DNA from: Lepidurus packardi
Taxonomy: Eukaryota > Arthropoda > Branchiopoda > Notostraca > Triopsidae
Reading direction: 5' to 3'
Assembly: GCA_023053545.1 (NCBI GenBank)
Contig: JAKZAN010000006.1
Coordinates: 10,882,351 to 10,946,350, forward strand
DNA length: 64,000 nt
Position numbers and translations under genes: made by a program. The notes below the pieces were generated by a model that did not search any database, was not told the DNA's origin, and was given only the letters and a program-made list of their open reading frames with translations. Position 1 is the stretch's first letter. Each line of letters starts with the position of its first letter. Below, in pieces: positions 39,921 through 51,102 of the stretch.

Positions 39921-40314
39921 GTACCATGTCTGAACGAGTGGCACACACGCGACGGCGTTTTAGTATATTTAATTGGACTTGACGGTGCTTGTCTAGTTGG
40001 TGTACTCGAGTTGTGGTGGTCAAGGAACCATGTGTGGGGCAGCCTCAAGTGGCCTTACAATCATAGAAGTCGCATTTTCCCCTGTAACCCTGAGACTTGT
40101 GCGCGCGTGCCTTCAAATGACTGTGAGCCGGAAAACTCATTTGCTGGGCGCTTTTGATCTCGGTGGACAGTGCAGAGGACACTGGAAAGTTTCGAACAAG
40201 AAAGGGAAACCTTTGAAGCTTGATAAAGGCTGGGAAGTTCTCTGTATTAGGATTATATTGAATTTTGTATATAATTATTATGCAATGACCGCCTGATTGT
40301 GAAACCGTAAACAA

Positions 40315-40320
40315 AATAAA
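40315..40320 (+). terminator. Candidate poly(A) signal of the SMOC-like gene
   Basis: AATAAA lies about 395 bases downstream of the SMOC-like stop codon, followed by a T/G-rich stretch. It is the first perfect hexamer seen after the stop. Confidence 0.5.
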
Positions 40321-40770
40321 ATTGTACCTTATAAGTGCTGTTGCTTGACTGTAGTAATTTAATCTAAGCACTTATAAAATGTTCTCGGATATTGTTAGTC
40401 TGTTTGTCTGAATGTTTATAAAACCACGTCTCTCTTATTTCTATTAAAGTGTGGTCATTCAAGTTAAAGTACAAAGTGCAAGCCGTTTGTAATATTCAAT
40501 ATTCGGTTTTACAAGTACAGATAAGAAGAAAACTCCCGCGATTTCCGTACTTGGGTTGTGAAACTTCAAATTATGTACATGTATTCCACTGTCAAATTTT
40601 CGAGCTTTCTACTGGATAAAAGGTACCATAATATTTTAATTTAAAATCACAGTCATTTTCTTAGGGTGAAAACATTAAATATGATGGTGCAATCCAGTGT
40701 TCATTCACATTGTACTGAACTATACCCGTACGTGGCCAAATGACGTAGCGGGTGGTGTGGCTCACTTATA

Positions 40771-41668
40771 GAGGAGGGACAGGACAGTTGACACGCCGGA
40801 CAAAAATCATAACTAAGGAACTACAAGCGTTGTTGAACTGCAAAAAGTCAGACACTTTGTGAATACGACGACGTCCACATGGGGAATGTTTCGTCCAAAA
40901 AGAGTACCTGCCTGAGAAATTAAATAAACACTAAATCTGTGGCTTTTTTTAAGAAACGGGTCCTGTTAATTTCGTTGCACCTTTCAACATAAGTATCTAA
41001 AAATGAAGTAAAAATACCTTTGTTGTAGAAGACAAGTCAGAGAAAAATCCTTCCAAAGCTTAGCTCCTAATTCACTGTACTGATTTTGCACGAGATTTTA
41101 GAAGTCTAACGTTATGATTTAGTACACTTTGGCCATTTTTACCACGAGGAACACCACCGTGGAACATGGATTGGCAACGCTGCGCTCACCAACGCTCACC
41201 AACTCCCGCGCTTGAGATACAGCCGCTCCCATACAACGTTGCCTTTTCATGTTTTCATTAAACTTTTGGACAAAATCGTGCATCTTATTGCACAATTCAG
41301 AGCTGGAATGTTTACATCATCGACAATGAGTATACCTAGTAAGCTTTCATTAAGATATTTTAAGTCCATCATGCAATTTTTTAAAAAGGCAATCGTCTTA
41401 GTTTCCTTATGGCAAAACACACGGACAAATCGTCCTACACCCAAGTCCAAATTGTCTACCCCAGCATTTCGTTCTTGTACACTTGGAAGAGCCTCTAGTT
41501 TTCGTGGTCGTTTGGTCTTATTTTTCGTCTTCTTGAAACGTACAATGCATCGTTTGATAACCAGGACACTAGCACGTCTAAGGAGTATAGTTTTGGGCTA
41601 GAGTTTTGTCTGCACGTGACGTGAAAAATAAAGAGCAGAAAAGTGGCCACACTGTCCTGTCCCTCCTC
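40771..41668. mobile_element. TIR element with TA target duplication
   Basis: Perfect 18-base terminal inverted repeats, GAGGAGGGACAGGACAGT and its complement, lie at 40771-40788 and 41651-41668. Each is flanked by TA (40769-40770 and 41669-41670). The 898-base body has a minus-strand open frame of about 118 codons ending at 41247, containing VFCHKETKTIAFLKNCM and ILIVDDVNIPALNC. I cannot match it to a transposase. TA duplication is typical of the Tc1/mariner superfamily. The element is too short for a full transposase, so it is probably non-autonomous or internally deleted, possibly carrying captured sequence. Confidence 0.75.
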
Positions 41669-42877
41669 TATTTCTCAAAATAAGTAATCGGAAAGAAAAG
41701 GGTGCCATCAGGCGGAGGTTATTCCGAAGATAAAGTTTTAAATTCATTTGTAATTCGGTACTTAATATTTCTTGGCACATTTTGGCCCAAAAGAAAGCTG
41801 TTTAAAAATTAAAAATGACTTCACCAGCAGATATTGTGTATACTTTTATATCAAATCAAAGTACTATTCAGTGGAAAAAACCCCCAAATATTTGCCATTT
41901 TTTTAAAACATCCCAACACATAGATTATTATGCTTTTATTTCAGAACTCTTCGTCGATAAGATGCTGAATATTTCCGAAGTTTTCAATTAAGTTAGATCG
42001 AAATCAGAATAATCTTCTTGAAGATTATTCAGAATAAAGTTCGGTTAAATCAGAAAAAAAAGTTCTTCTCAAGCGTAGAACATGGCCACTATATGCCACT
42101 CCTTTCTATAATCATATTTTGCACAGTTATATATTTATGTACATAATCTTGCTTTTCCGTCGCGCGTTAAGTGTCAAAATGAAACTGAGTATTTTTAAAG
42201 CTTGAAAATGAGCTCCACATTAGTAAACTGTATACAGTATTTTCAATGATTTGAAGTCACCCAAATTAAAGTTTCAAGGTTAGTGTAATTTAATAATTAA
42301 TGTACAATTAAATTAAAAACCCCTGAATTTTCTTCGTAAGTAACTGAAAGTAGTAATGCTGACGGGAATATGACATTTTTTGTCCAATTTGGCAACGTGG
42401 TTAGAAAACTATTAGGAATTAAATAAAAATAACGTTCCGAGTCACCCTGCTTGACGGTATTATAAACAAAATCAGCGGTTTGTTCAACTAAATTATTTTG
42501 AAAAAATAAAGGACCTTTATGCCATCTGGCGGAGAATAACGTCGGGCTGTGCAAAATATGCATAGATCTTATACACCTAGAGAAAGGATCTGCCTGTTCG
42601 GACGGCCATGCGTAGCAAAACTCAAACTCATAGCGGCCACTGTTCTGGCAAAACCTGGGCCCGCTTTTCGAATTTTTGCTAGGAAGACCTTCACTCTAGA
42701 TAATTTGTTTATGCTACAAGCGAATTAGACACCCATATGATACCAGGAGAAAATAAACTTTATACATTTTATTGTTTCTTAAATTCTACTTTACTGACAT
42801 ACTGTATATGGTCACAATGATCACATTGTACTTAACAACGTTTATTATTATCGTTAATGTAAACCTTAAAGAAACCC

Positions 42878-43066
42878 TGCCAGGACCAAGCCCGAGCTCA
42901 AGCCCAAGCTCAAGGAGAACGAGGCAACGAAGCCCAAGCCCAAGCTCAGGCCCAAGTTCAAGCTCAGGCACAACTTTGGGCGCAAGCCCAAGCTCAAACC
43001 CAAGCCGACGAAGCCAATGCACAAGCTCAGGCCGAAGCTCAAGCCCAAGCCGACAAAGAGTAGGCG
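42878..43066. repeat. Hexamer-based minisatellite (CAAGCC/CAAGCT)
   Basis: An imperfect array of CAAGCC, CAAGCT and CAGGCC hexamers. All three forward frames are partly open: one reads PSPSS, one KPKL and one QAQA. The QA frame is preceded by a CCAG acceptor-like site and ends in TAG at about 43065. No conserved flanking exon was found, so I treat it as a repeat. Confidence 0.6.
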
Positions 43067-43577
43067 TATGCTCGTTTCTAACGTTCATTAAGATCCCTAG
43101 GTTAACACACCTCACAATCCAAGTTTATCTCTTCTTCCCTGTCTCCGTATTATTTAATATTTATTTCAGCAGGATGTTAGGATCTTGTTGACAGTAATAC
43201 AATTTATCAATCCAAATCAAGAAGAATCTGCAGTTTTACCTGCGATTGTTTGGAAAGATTGTGTGATACAAAATGCACTTCAATGCAACAAAACGGATTC
43301 CTTTTCTTTTGGTAACTGTACCGCAGTAATCGGCTTCCATGGGCACTGGTTAAAATGGACTTACTTGCCAAAAATGTCTCGATTATTCGATACCTGAATG
43401 TCTCAAATCTTTTTAAACTAATAATACTTTTTTAAGGTGTTAGTTAAATTTTGGTTCATGAATATAGTAAAAAGCCGATAAGTAACGTAACCGTATCCCA
43501 AGTAAATGAATCCATCGTTGCTGAAATTAAGGACTTCGAAAACTTCGAAAACAAGATTTGGTTAGCTTAGCTTAGGA

Positions 43578-43597
43578 CTAGGTTAGGTTAGGTTAGG
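43578..43597. repeat. Interstitial TTAGG units
   Basis: Four consecutive TTAGG-phase units, preceded by related TTAGC units. TTAGG is the usual arthropod telomere repeat. An array this short may be chance or a repair scar. Confidence 0.6.
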
Positions 43598-43604
43598 GGT
43601 ATGT

Positions 43605-43880
43605 ATTCCTTGGGTTTCGCAGCCTTTAAGTCGGGGTTCGTAGTCCTTAAGTCGGTGTTGGTAGGCCTCGTGACGCAATTTTTAACACGGCTGAGGTACC
43701 TTTTAATCTCGTTTGTGCTTAACCAATGAGCAGAGACATTTTGAACTCGAAATGCTGTTGGTCCGTTCAAAGATTAAGGACCGTAGTCCTTATGTCGGAG
43801 TCCATGGTCCTTGTGTCGGGGGTCCGTAGTACTATTGTCGGGGACCCGTAGTCATTTTGTCGTGTAGTCCTTGTGCATAC
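43605..43880. repeat. Degenerate tandem repeat (GTAGTCCTTxxGTCGG)
   Basis: Two blocks (about 43605-43672 and 43776-43880) carry six or more diverged copies of a unit near 20-25 bases with core GTAGTCCTTATGTCGG. The spacing between the blocks suggests an interrupted array. Confidence 0.65.
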
Positions 43881-44918
43881 GTCCCCGCATGGGGACGACC
43901 GTATGGGATACGGGGCATCACGCACAACGAGTTTAATTGGAGAGCCCGTTGGGAAAAACGCCAACGAAAAAGTATGGAGTGTAAAATTTAGATAGTGCAA
44001 AAAGACTCCTAAACTGTAAAATCTAGACTTCGTGCGAGTTAAAAAGCACATTGTGTCGAGAAAAGATCTACCAAATGGCCAATATGTTATTTTTTCCTAA
44101 CTCATGCGCTCTTTTTCGTGCTCACTGGCTGAATGTTAACTGATATTGAAAACTTCGGATTAGCCGTAGCTGTAGCCTCCGGCGTATTGCTACGGTGACG
44201 GAATGGTCGGTAAGGTTGTGACAATCTTTCTGTGATTATGGAGTTTTTGTCTGTCTCATGGAAACTATTATAAACTCGTTTATCCTTAGGTGTGCTCTTA
44301 CAATTACATGCAGTTTATTTTATTTCAGTAACCACTGTGCTTAGCTTCTTCAGCGTATGCGACAACCGCTAATATTAAAAAAATTAATTAAAAATTAGCA
44401 AATTACCAGAAAAAATGTCCCCTGAGGCTCGTAAAAAACTTAATCCTATGGCCATTTTTAAAAAGTGGATCTCTCTAGTGTGAGCTTTTTAGATTGTGCG
44501 AAAAAACTTCTCCTCACCAACTACCTTACAATAAGGCAATACTATTGTGTATTGTTTTGAATTTTATTGCGTACCGTGAAATTAGACAATACGATAGACA
44601 ACAGAGGATTTTTGTTTGGCATTTTAGTTTAAATTGGGTGGGATAGTGATATAACACAATAGGCAATAGAGGGGCTACGATAAAATGGTAATAGCGAACC
44701 AAAATTTACCACAGATTTACCCAGGTAAACTTTGTTATTTTTCTAATAGGCTAATCAAATACATTTACATGTGGATATATATGCCCGGCTTCTCTCTATT
44801 CCAGTATTGACGGGAAAATCCTTAACGACACTTGTATACAAATGATACGTAATATTTGCTGTGTAATACACAGTGGCTGTGCATTAGTAATACAGACAAC
44901 TTGATTAGCTGCACTGGC

Positions 44919-46488
44919 TCAGATGTCCAAATAAATAAAAGTTGAATTTCTAGAACAGTAGGACTTGGCGTCTTCGTTTGCGGAGAATTGTACAATGATA
45001 ATGAAATATGTTGTAATCGCTCCCAATACCTAAGAGGGTCTCTCAATAGGGCAACATACTGTATATCTAAGGCACAACTTACCGGTGGAATAATTTTTCT
45101 ACCAATGGAGAACATTCCTCCGCAGCTGATCTCTCCTTTTATTTCCCAAACTTGGTAACGGAACCAATGCAACTGAAACCCACAAAAAGGGGTCATCAAC
45201 TGTCAATAAATTAGTGATAGATTTGCTTTGTTTTACTTGAAGTCCGTCTTCGGCTCTCAGGCCATGATAGAAGTGACCTCCAATTCTTCTCTTGCAACTC
45301 TCTGTCTGTAAATTAGGGCAGAGTTACGCATTTAGATGATAATTTAACATAACTTACTGCATAAGAAAGTGTGTCGGCTGCCCATATCACCAAAGCAAAA
45401 CAGGCAAAATCATGAGTCAAATTCAAAAACACAGTAACAATATTGACTCTCATTTCTTGAAAGGTAAACACACAGGTCAGCATTTGGGATAAGTCGGTAA
45501 ACAAAGCATGAAAACCGCTAATGAGATTAATTAGTTTAGCCGACATGAAAAAGAGCAAGGGGAAACTGAAGTAGTTATTGATCGCTTGAACTGCCTCGGT
45601 CAACCGACTTGAAATCTCTTGTAAAGTTTTTAGCCGTAAGGTATAATAATTAAATGTGACGCTAAGCTCCTCTTTCTGTTCTACCATGCCAGAGGGGTAC
45701 CCGAACTGCAATTCCTTATGAATCTTTTCTTCGAAGTGTGCAAAGTACTGGCTCAACGTACGGCATACGACATATAACTGTAGAGGTACAATCCAAAGCG
45801 TGAGTACGCAATACAACTTCGCTAGTGAGTAATAGAAGCGTCTAAGTCTGGAGAAACCAAGGGCAAAGATTAAAGTAGAGCTATCATCCTCCCCAGCCTG
45901 AAACGGCCCCACGAAGCCCACGGTTCCCTATATAATATAGAGAAATAATAAAAAAATAAACGAGGATTCTAAGTTATCCATTTGCTTCCGTATTACCGAT
46001 ACGATATTAAGGACAGCGATGAAGATGAATACTGTGGAAAGGAAAGAATTCTTCTGTAGCTCGTCACACCTTAGGTCTTTGCTGGCAAACATTAGTTTAA
46101 TGGATAAGTTGAGAAATGAAATGTTCCATAATGTGAAGCGTGGGACAGCAACTGATGAGATACCGAAGCATAGGAAATCAAACAGGGTGACTGCCTTGGC
46201 AGTAACACCAATCGATGATGTGAGTATAATGTACGTACTATCCAGCAAATAAGTCATTTGAAAAGCAAGCGTCATAAGCCAGAGACAAGTAGAGATGGAA
46301 AATCCAGCGAACGAAATGTTGGGTCTGTTTTCCTTCTTCGCTACGTTAATAGGTAACACGCCCATCCATTTAGAAACCTGCAGAACACTTAAAATTTCCT
46401 CTACAGAACTAAAACAAAACTTTGGGCTTAAAGAAGGATTAAGATCTTCAACTTTAGTTTCACGACGCTTCTTCAAAAAAGCCATCAT
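44919..46488 (-). CDS. Gustatory receptor family protein
   Basis: This is an arthropod Gr-type seven-transmembrane chemoreceptor, a family known to form ligand-gated ion channels with an intracellular N-terminus. Exons on the minus strand: 45997-46488, 45358-45927, 45237-45305, 45083-45172 and 44919-45029, all phase 0, giving 443 residues. Hydrophobic helices are seen across exons 1 and 2. The C-terminal family signature is complete: exon 4 has EISCGGMFSIGRK and exon 5 begins VLGAITTYFIIIVQFS, the TYhhhhhQF motif at the end of TM7. The phase-0 introns before the last exons are usual for the family. The first intron is 69 bases and its unspliced frame would stop. The start is the first of two adjacent ATGs. 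The ligand cannot be inferred. No second Gr gene is seen beside it, although such genes are often clustered. Confidence 0.93.
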
Positions 46489-48402
46489 ATATGTGCAATT
46501 GCTGGACTCTCCTTAAAGCACTATAAAGGTTCTTCATGGAATACTGCTGCGATACTGTCCCTAACCCCAAGAATTCGTCGACACCCGCAATCATTTCTTG
46601 CGCATCGCTTGCCTTTATGTTCGCTTATGAAAGAACCACTCCCTTATACATGACATCGTACTCTAACGCTAATTGCCCTAATTTATTTTATTTGAAAAAT
46701 ATTGATATTACCCAGCTTCTCAGCCCACTGGCCTTTTTATGATGCAATAAACGACAGTAACAGGCTTAAGCCTAGAAGCCGTATAAAATAAGAATTAATA
46801 CGAAATACAGTTGAAATCGTTTAATACGAAACCATGGGGACCGAAATATTTTTTCGCGTTAAAAGAATTTCGTGTTAAAAGATGTATATAAGTGTACATT
46901 GTATCTTGTCAGGACCAGAATATTATTTTGTCTTAACCGACTTTTCGTGGTAAACATTTTCGTGTGAAGCGATTTTCACAGTATTGATATTAAGAAACAA
47001 CATTTCATACATTTGTAACATTTCTTTATACCACATTTGAAATATAAGGAGTTATTTCAAGACTTCACATGCTAGTCTTGCGAATTTTAATTGCTAAGAT
47101 GACTTAAGAAACAGCAGACTTATAGTTTAATTTTCTCTAAGAGTGATTTTGAAAAAAAATTCTACAGGGCACAATTTGAAAAATTCACGTAAAAGCAGAG
47201 GGAAAATGCAACAGCATCAAGCAAAGTGAATGTCAAGGATCGTCCCATTCTTACACACGATTTGAACACAACAACAACATATCTAAAACAGTCTACAAGG
47301 AATTGATTCTTGTGTCTCGTTCTTCAAGAGAAAGGGGATAACAGATTTCTACTTTTGCCTCTCTAGAGCTTTCTGGGCGAGCCATTAATGTAGTGTGGCT
47401 GGCTGTCCTTGCATTTAAAGAACAATGGCACCCTTTTCATTCATTACGGGCTTGTCACCGACAAGCTACCACGTCCAAGTAACTCCCTTAATCTTATGTT
47501 TTACTTAGTAGCTCATCTGGATTAAAGAGATAGTCCATTATTCTAATATGGTTTTCAATGTGTGGAAAAAAATGTTACAGAATACATGCAAATGTAAGAC
47601 TAAGGGCTTTTAGGAAGGTCAAAATGCATCCAATTTGAAAGTATTACACATGAAAAGTTCGAGAAGGTTTTGAACGTGCCTAATACCATTATGTCGTCTT
47701 TAGATACATGTCGAGTTCGGCAGCGTCCTTCCGATGAAGCCAAACTTCACGAAGACTTCCAGACTACCAGCGGCGAATACAGCGTCAACTTGCCGATGGA
47801 CGCACTCCAATCGTTCACTACAAGACAGATGACCACGGTCATGTCGCAGATATCAAGTGTATTAGAGAAGCCAAGTACCCCGAAAAAAACTTACAAAGCA
47901 ATCCCTCAATACCCTACCCCTGCCTACCTTACCCCCGCCTATCAGGGCACCAAATTGTATGCTCCTACCCCGATTTACACGCCCTACTAAAAGTACTAAA
48001 AGTGTAAATTTATGATCATAACTTTTGGTTACAAATTATTATTATTATCTTTTGGTCATCTAATTTTGCCGCTTTCTTAATTTTGCTATAAACGGGAATT
48101 TCAGTATGACTCACCATTTTTCTTTCGTTAATATAAAGTCTCTTAGATTCCAACGATTCGGAGTGGTTCGAGTGTGGGGCAACGACATTTATGGGGCTGT
48201 CATTCACGTCTGATGCGAAGCCACTTTCTTTTGGGATTAGGAAGGTTTTTCGACCACGAATAAGAAAATATTTTTCTTGTGGCCAACAAGTATGGCATGC
48301 CGTGTACAACGACGCATTAGTCATACGATTCCGGGAATGTTTAACCTTCACGTTATTAAGATAAGCGCAATTTTGTTACATGTGAAACCGGATTATGAGC
48401 TG
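46489..48402. other. Upstream region of the Gr gene
   Basis: I see no confirmed gene. The only notable frame is 47670-47990 (+), listed separately. AT-rich sequence with repeated TTTCGTG-like words occurs near 46850-46980. Confidence 0.45.
47670..47990 (+). CDS. Uncertain short ORF with Pro/Tyr-rich tail
   Basis: This is an open frame of 106 codons starting MNVPNTIM, with a second ATG seven codons later and a clean stop. The C-terminal third is rich in Pro, Tyr and Thr with short repeats (YPTPAYLTPAYQ, YAPTPIYTPY), reminiscent of structural or cuticle-like proteins. Codon composition is more GC-balanced than the flanks. A possible acceptor (TCTTTAG at about 47702) would make this a terminal exon. 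No signal peptide or neighbouring exon was found. It may be a small gene, an exon or a gene remnant. Confidence 0.3.
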   Translation: MNVPNTIMSSLDTCRVRQRPSDEAKLHEDFQTTSGEYSVNLPMDALQSFTTRQMTTVMSQISSVLEKPSTPKKTYKAIPQYPTPAYLTPAYQGTKLYAPTPIYTPY

Positions 48403-48699
48403 TTAAAGGGGAACTAAATCCTAAAGCTGTATTTCTTCTGTTTTAGCACAAGTTCGTAAGGTGCAACTTGGCATCAGGATGTATATAACTAAAGTTAAAA
48501 GTAAACGAGATATTGAAGAAAATGTCTCCCAAAGGTTTTCTTATGGCGGCCCGACGAGGTCTGGAGTTTACAACATTGCCATAGTGGCTATTACCTATTA
48601 GAGAAAGAATTCCTTTAATATCTCGGTTATTATAAAAGTTAGGTATATATTTCTTAATGTCGAGCTGTTTAGTAAGACTTGCTTGATGACATACTAAAA

Positions 48700-48901
48700 C
48701 AGGGCTGTCCAACTGGCGGCCCGCGGGCCGGATCCGGGCCCCGACCACGTCGACCAAAGTATTTGGAAATTTACACCGTCACATGCATTAGGACTATACT
48801 TTTGCCATAAGTGTAGCAAAGGAATAAAATACTTCGCGTAATCGCAGAAAACTTGAAAGTCGAAAGCTTACATGTTATTCTATCTAAACTATATGATTGC
48901 G

Positions 48902-48936
<35 letters not shown>

Positions 48937-49015
48937 TTAACGGACTTAGTACGGCCCCGGGTTGATGCTTGCGTAGTATCGTGGCCCTCAGTGGGTCAGA
49001 AGTTAGACAGCCCTG
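48700..49015. mobile_element. Non-autonomous hAT element with 8-bp TSD
   Basis: Terminal inverted repeats CAGGGCTGTCCAACT (left) and AGTTAGACAGCCCTG (right) are flanked by perfect 8-base duplications TACTAAAA (48692-48699 and 49016-49023). CAG...CTG ends, 8-base duplications and GC-rich subterminal GGCCCGCGGGCC words are typical of hAT elements. The 316-base body holds a C34 run (48902-48935) and no transposase. It sits inside the TTAA-flanked MITE, so it inserted later. Confidence 0.9.
48902..48935. repeat. Homopolymer run of 34 C
   Basis: An uninterrupted C tract within the hAT element. Its length is uncertain for the same reasons as the G75 run. Confidence 0.95.
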
Positions 49016-49052
49016 TACTAAAAGATAGTTTTAAGGTTTAGTTCCCCTTTAA

Positions 49053-51062
49053 ACCATCGAAAACGAGCAGATTTGAATGGAAAGAAATTCCGATTTAAAA
49101 CAAGAAATCCAAATTAATTAAATATGGACTTTAATGTTAATTTCTTTAGCAGATTATTTTTTTTTAGAGAAAAATAGATTGAAACCAAAAATCTGGGCAA
49201 GAGAATGAAAAGGGGGTGATGGGACCCTGAACTGCAGTATTGCTGTGACATTCTCGTATAACTTTCGCTTTCATTGAATTGTTGTCATGGAAAGGACATT
49301 TATGGTTTATTTGTACGCCTAGGAAAATAAATTAGAGGATCCTACACAAGTAAATTGGCCAAGCAAGTAGAAAGTGCACCACCCCGAATCTCTAAACTCA
49401 AGCTTGCAGGGAGACGACTAGCGTGTCTACAACTTTAAAGGCCGAAAAGCTTACCGTTAGGCGTTCGATCACTGGCGCGCCATCTTATTAGCATTTCTGA
49501 CACCTTCATCTGTCGCAATGAACTGACTTTTAGAATGATACAGTTTCATACAGAATATGCTGTGTATTATATCATGTATAGTAATATATAGAATTACTAT
49601 AGGGAGTAATACTGTGATTATACTGTATAATTAGAACTTCGGTCATGCACATCTTCCCAGCAATTGCAAATTCCACCCGTGTTTAAGCAATATAACAATG
49701 ACCACAAAATGCAACTAAATCCGAAACGATCGGATGGCAAAGCTCTTAGTCATAGGTTTTATACATCACGTTATTATAAAGATGATTATAGGGCGACGAA
49801 CAACGAGTCAAAAACGGAGCCATGGTTCATTCTTTAAAAGTCCACCGAAGGCTATCAATTGCTTAATTCGCTTTCTAGTACAGTACTTCATGGTTGTCAA
49901 TATTTCCTGCCTAAATCTGTAGCATTACGTATTGCATATATATTACGTTCGGTGCCCATTATTTTTTTCAAAGTTGTCCTTTTCAGTGATGTATGGCTAC
50001 AACCGGTAAAGCAGGTCCTGCCACCTAGTTTTTATTTACTTCACTAAGTTGCCTCTTGCTTCGGCAACTCTGAAAGCTTTTCGCACCAGCTTGAAAATAG
50101 AGAAATCTTAAAAATATCATATTAAAAAATGAATAGTCTGTTGTCACTTTTTCGAGAATATCATGTTCCCGCTTGTAAAAGAGCGCATGTACAAATTTTT
50201 AGCCAAGGCAGAATAATGACCATACCATGACTCACAACACGAACCAAAACAAAGGGGGTCGAACGAATAAGCATACCAAGAGAATAGTTTGTCCAAAATT
50301 GCAACAAGCTCATAATTGTCTAATGTCACTAATGTCTCTCACAATCAATCAATCTTAACTTAAAAACACTATACAAGGATGAGTGGCAGGAGCAGCCATC
50401 ACTTTACCGACTATCTTTGGTATTAGTGCCCTTCTCTTTTATTCTTTTTAAAAGTAAGAGTGCTTTGGGTAAAGACAAGAAATAGATAGAAGAGGAAGAA
50501 GAAAAGAACTTTTATCCACCTAGCGATTAAAAACTACAAAGGTGAACTAGCTTAACCCACCCATAAAAATTTCCTATTAAAAAAATCTAACACTTGTTTT
50601 CCATAATGAATATTCTTAGAATACATATTGCCAAAAAGACACTTTCACCAAAAGAAGTGCCTATTCTTCTTCGCACGCGTTGCATACTAATTTCATCCAG
50701 TTTCTCTTTTTTTTTGCAGGAAAGCCAGGGCATAATCTTACAAAACCCTTCAGCCCAAAAAATGCGATGATTGAGATTTGAGATCTTTGAAGGAGGGCGG
50801 GGCGATAATATTTTTTTTTTGCGCTGATAAAAATCTCTGGCCAGCTCAAACGGAAATGTGGTAAACTTGTTGCACATTACACGGCCTCAGGACAATCCAT
50901 CAAAGGCAGAGGGAAGGCTTGACTTGGGCTTTTTTTTATCACTTGTATACGTCAACAAGGACAATCCAAGGTTTTACTCCGCTCTTTTTCTAAGGCCGTC
51001 TGGACTAGTGTAGCGCTTCGGACTGCTTTAATAGAATGTAATGAAATATTAACCATTAAACC
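49053..51062. other. Intergenic region downstream of Pax2/5/8
   Basis: Nothing supported as a gene or named repeat. AT-rich. Confidence 0.45.
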
Positions 51063-51068
51063 TTTATT
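51063..51068 (-). terminator. Candidate poly(A) signal of Pax2/5/8
   Basis: AATAAA on the minus strand, about 35 bases after the Pax stop codon. It sits in a short hairpin (AAACCTTT pairs with AAAGGTTT). A strong 5' splice-like CAAG|GTAAGC lies between the stop and this site, so an alternative 3' untranslated exon is also possible. Confidence 0.45.
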
Positions 51069-51102
51069 TAACAAAGGTTTGTTGCTTAGCTTACCTTGAA
51101 CG

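Larger units (their letters stand above)
40321..44918. other. Repeat-rich intergenic region
   Basis: Apart from the TIR element, the hexamer minisatellite and the GTAGTCC array listed separately, I find no exon with splice and phase support here. Sequence is AT-rich with many short frames. Confidence 0.5.
48403..49052. mobile_element. TTAA-flanked MITE, piggyBac-like
   Basis: The element is bounded by TTAA at 48403-48406 and 49049-49052. Its ends are inverted: AGGGGAACTAAATCCTAAA on the left matches the complement of TTTTAAGGTTTAGTTCCCCT on the right, with two or three mismatches. TTAA duplication is characteristic of the piggyBac superfamily. Removing the nested insertion leaves about 318 bases, so it is a non-autonomous element. 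Confidence 0.75.

Noticed and set aside
48443..48757. 104-codon minus-strand ORF
   Set aside because: It crosses the boundary of the nested hAT insertion, so the frame is accidental.
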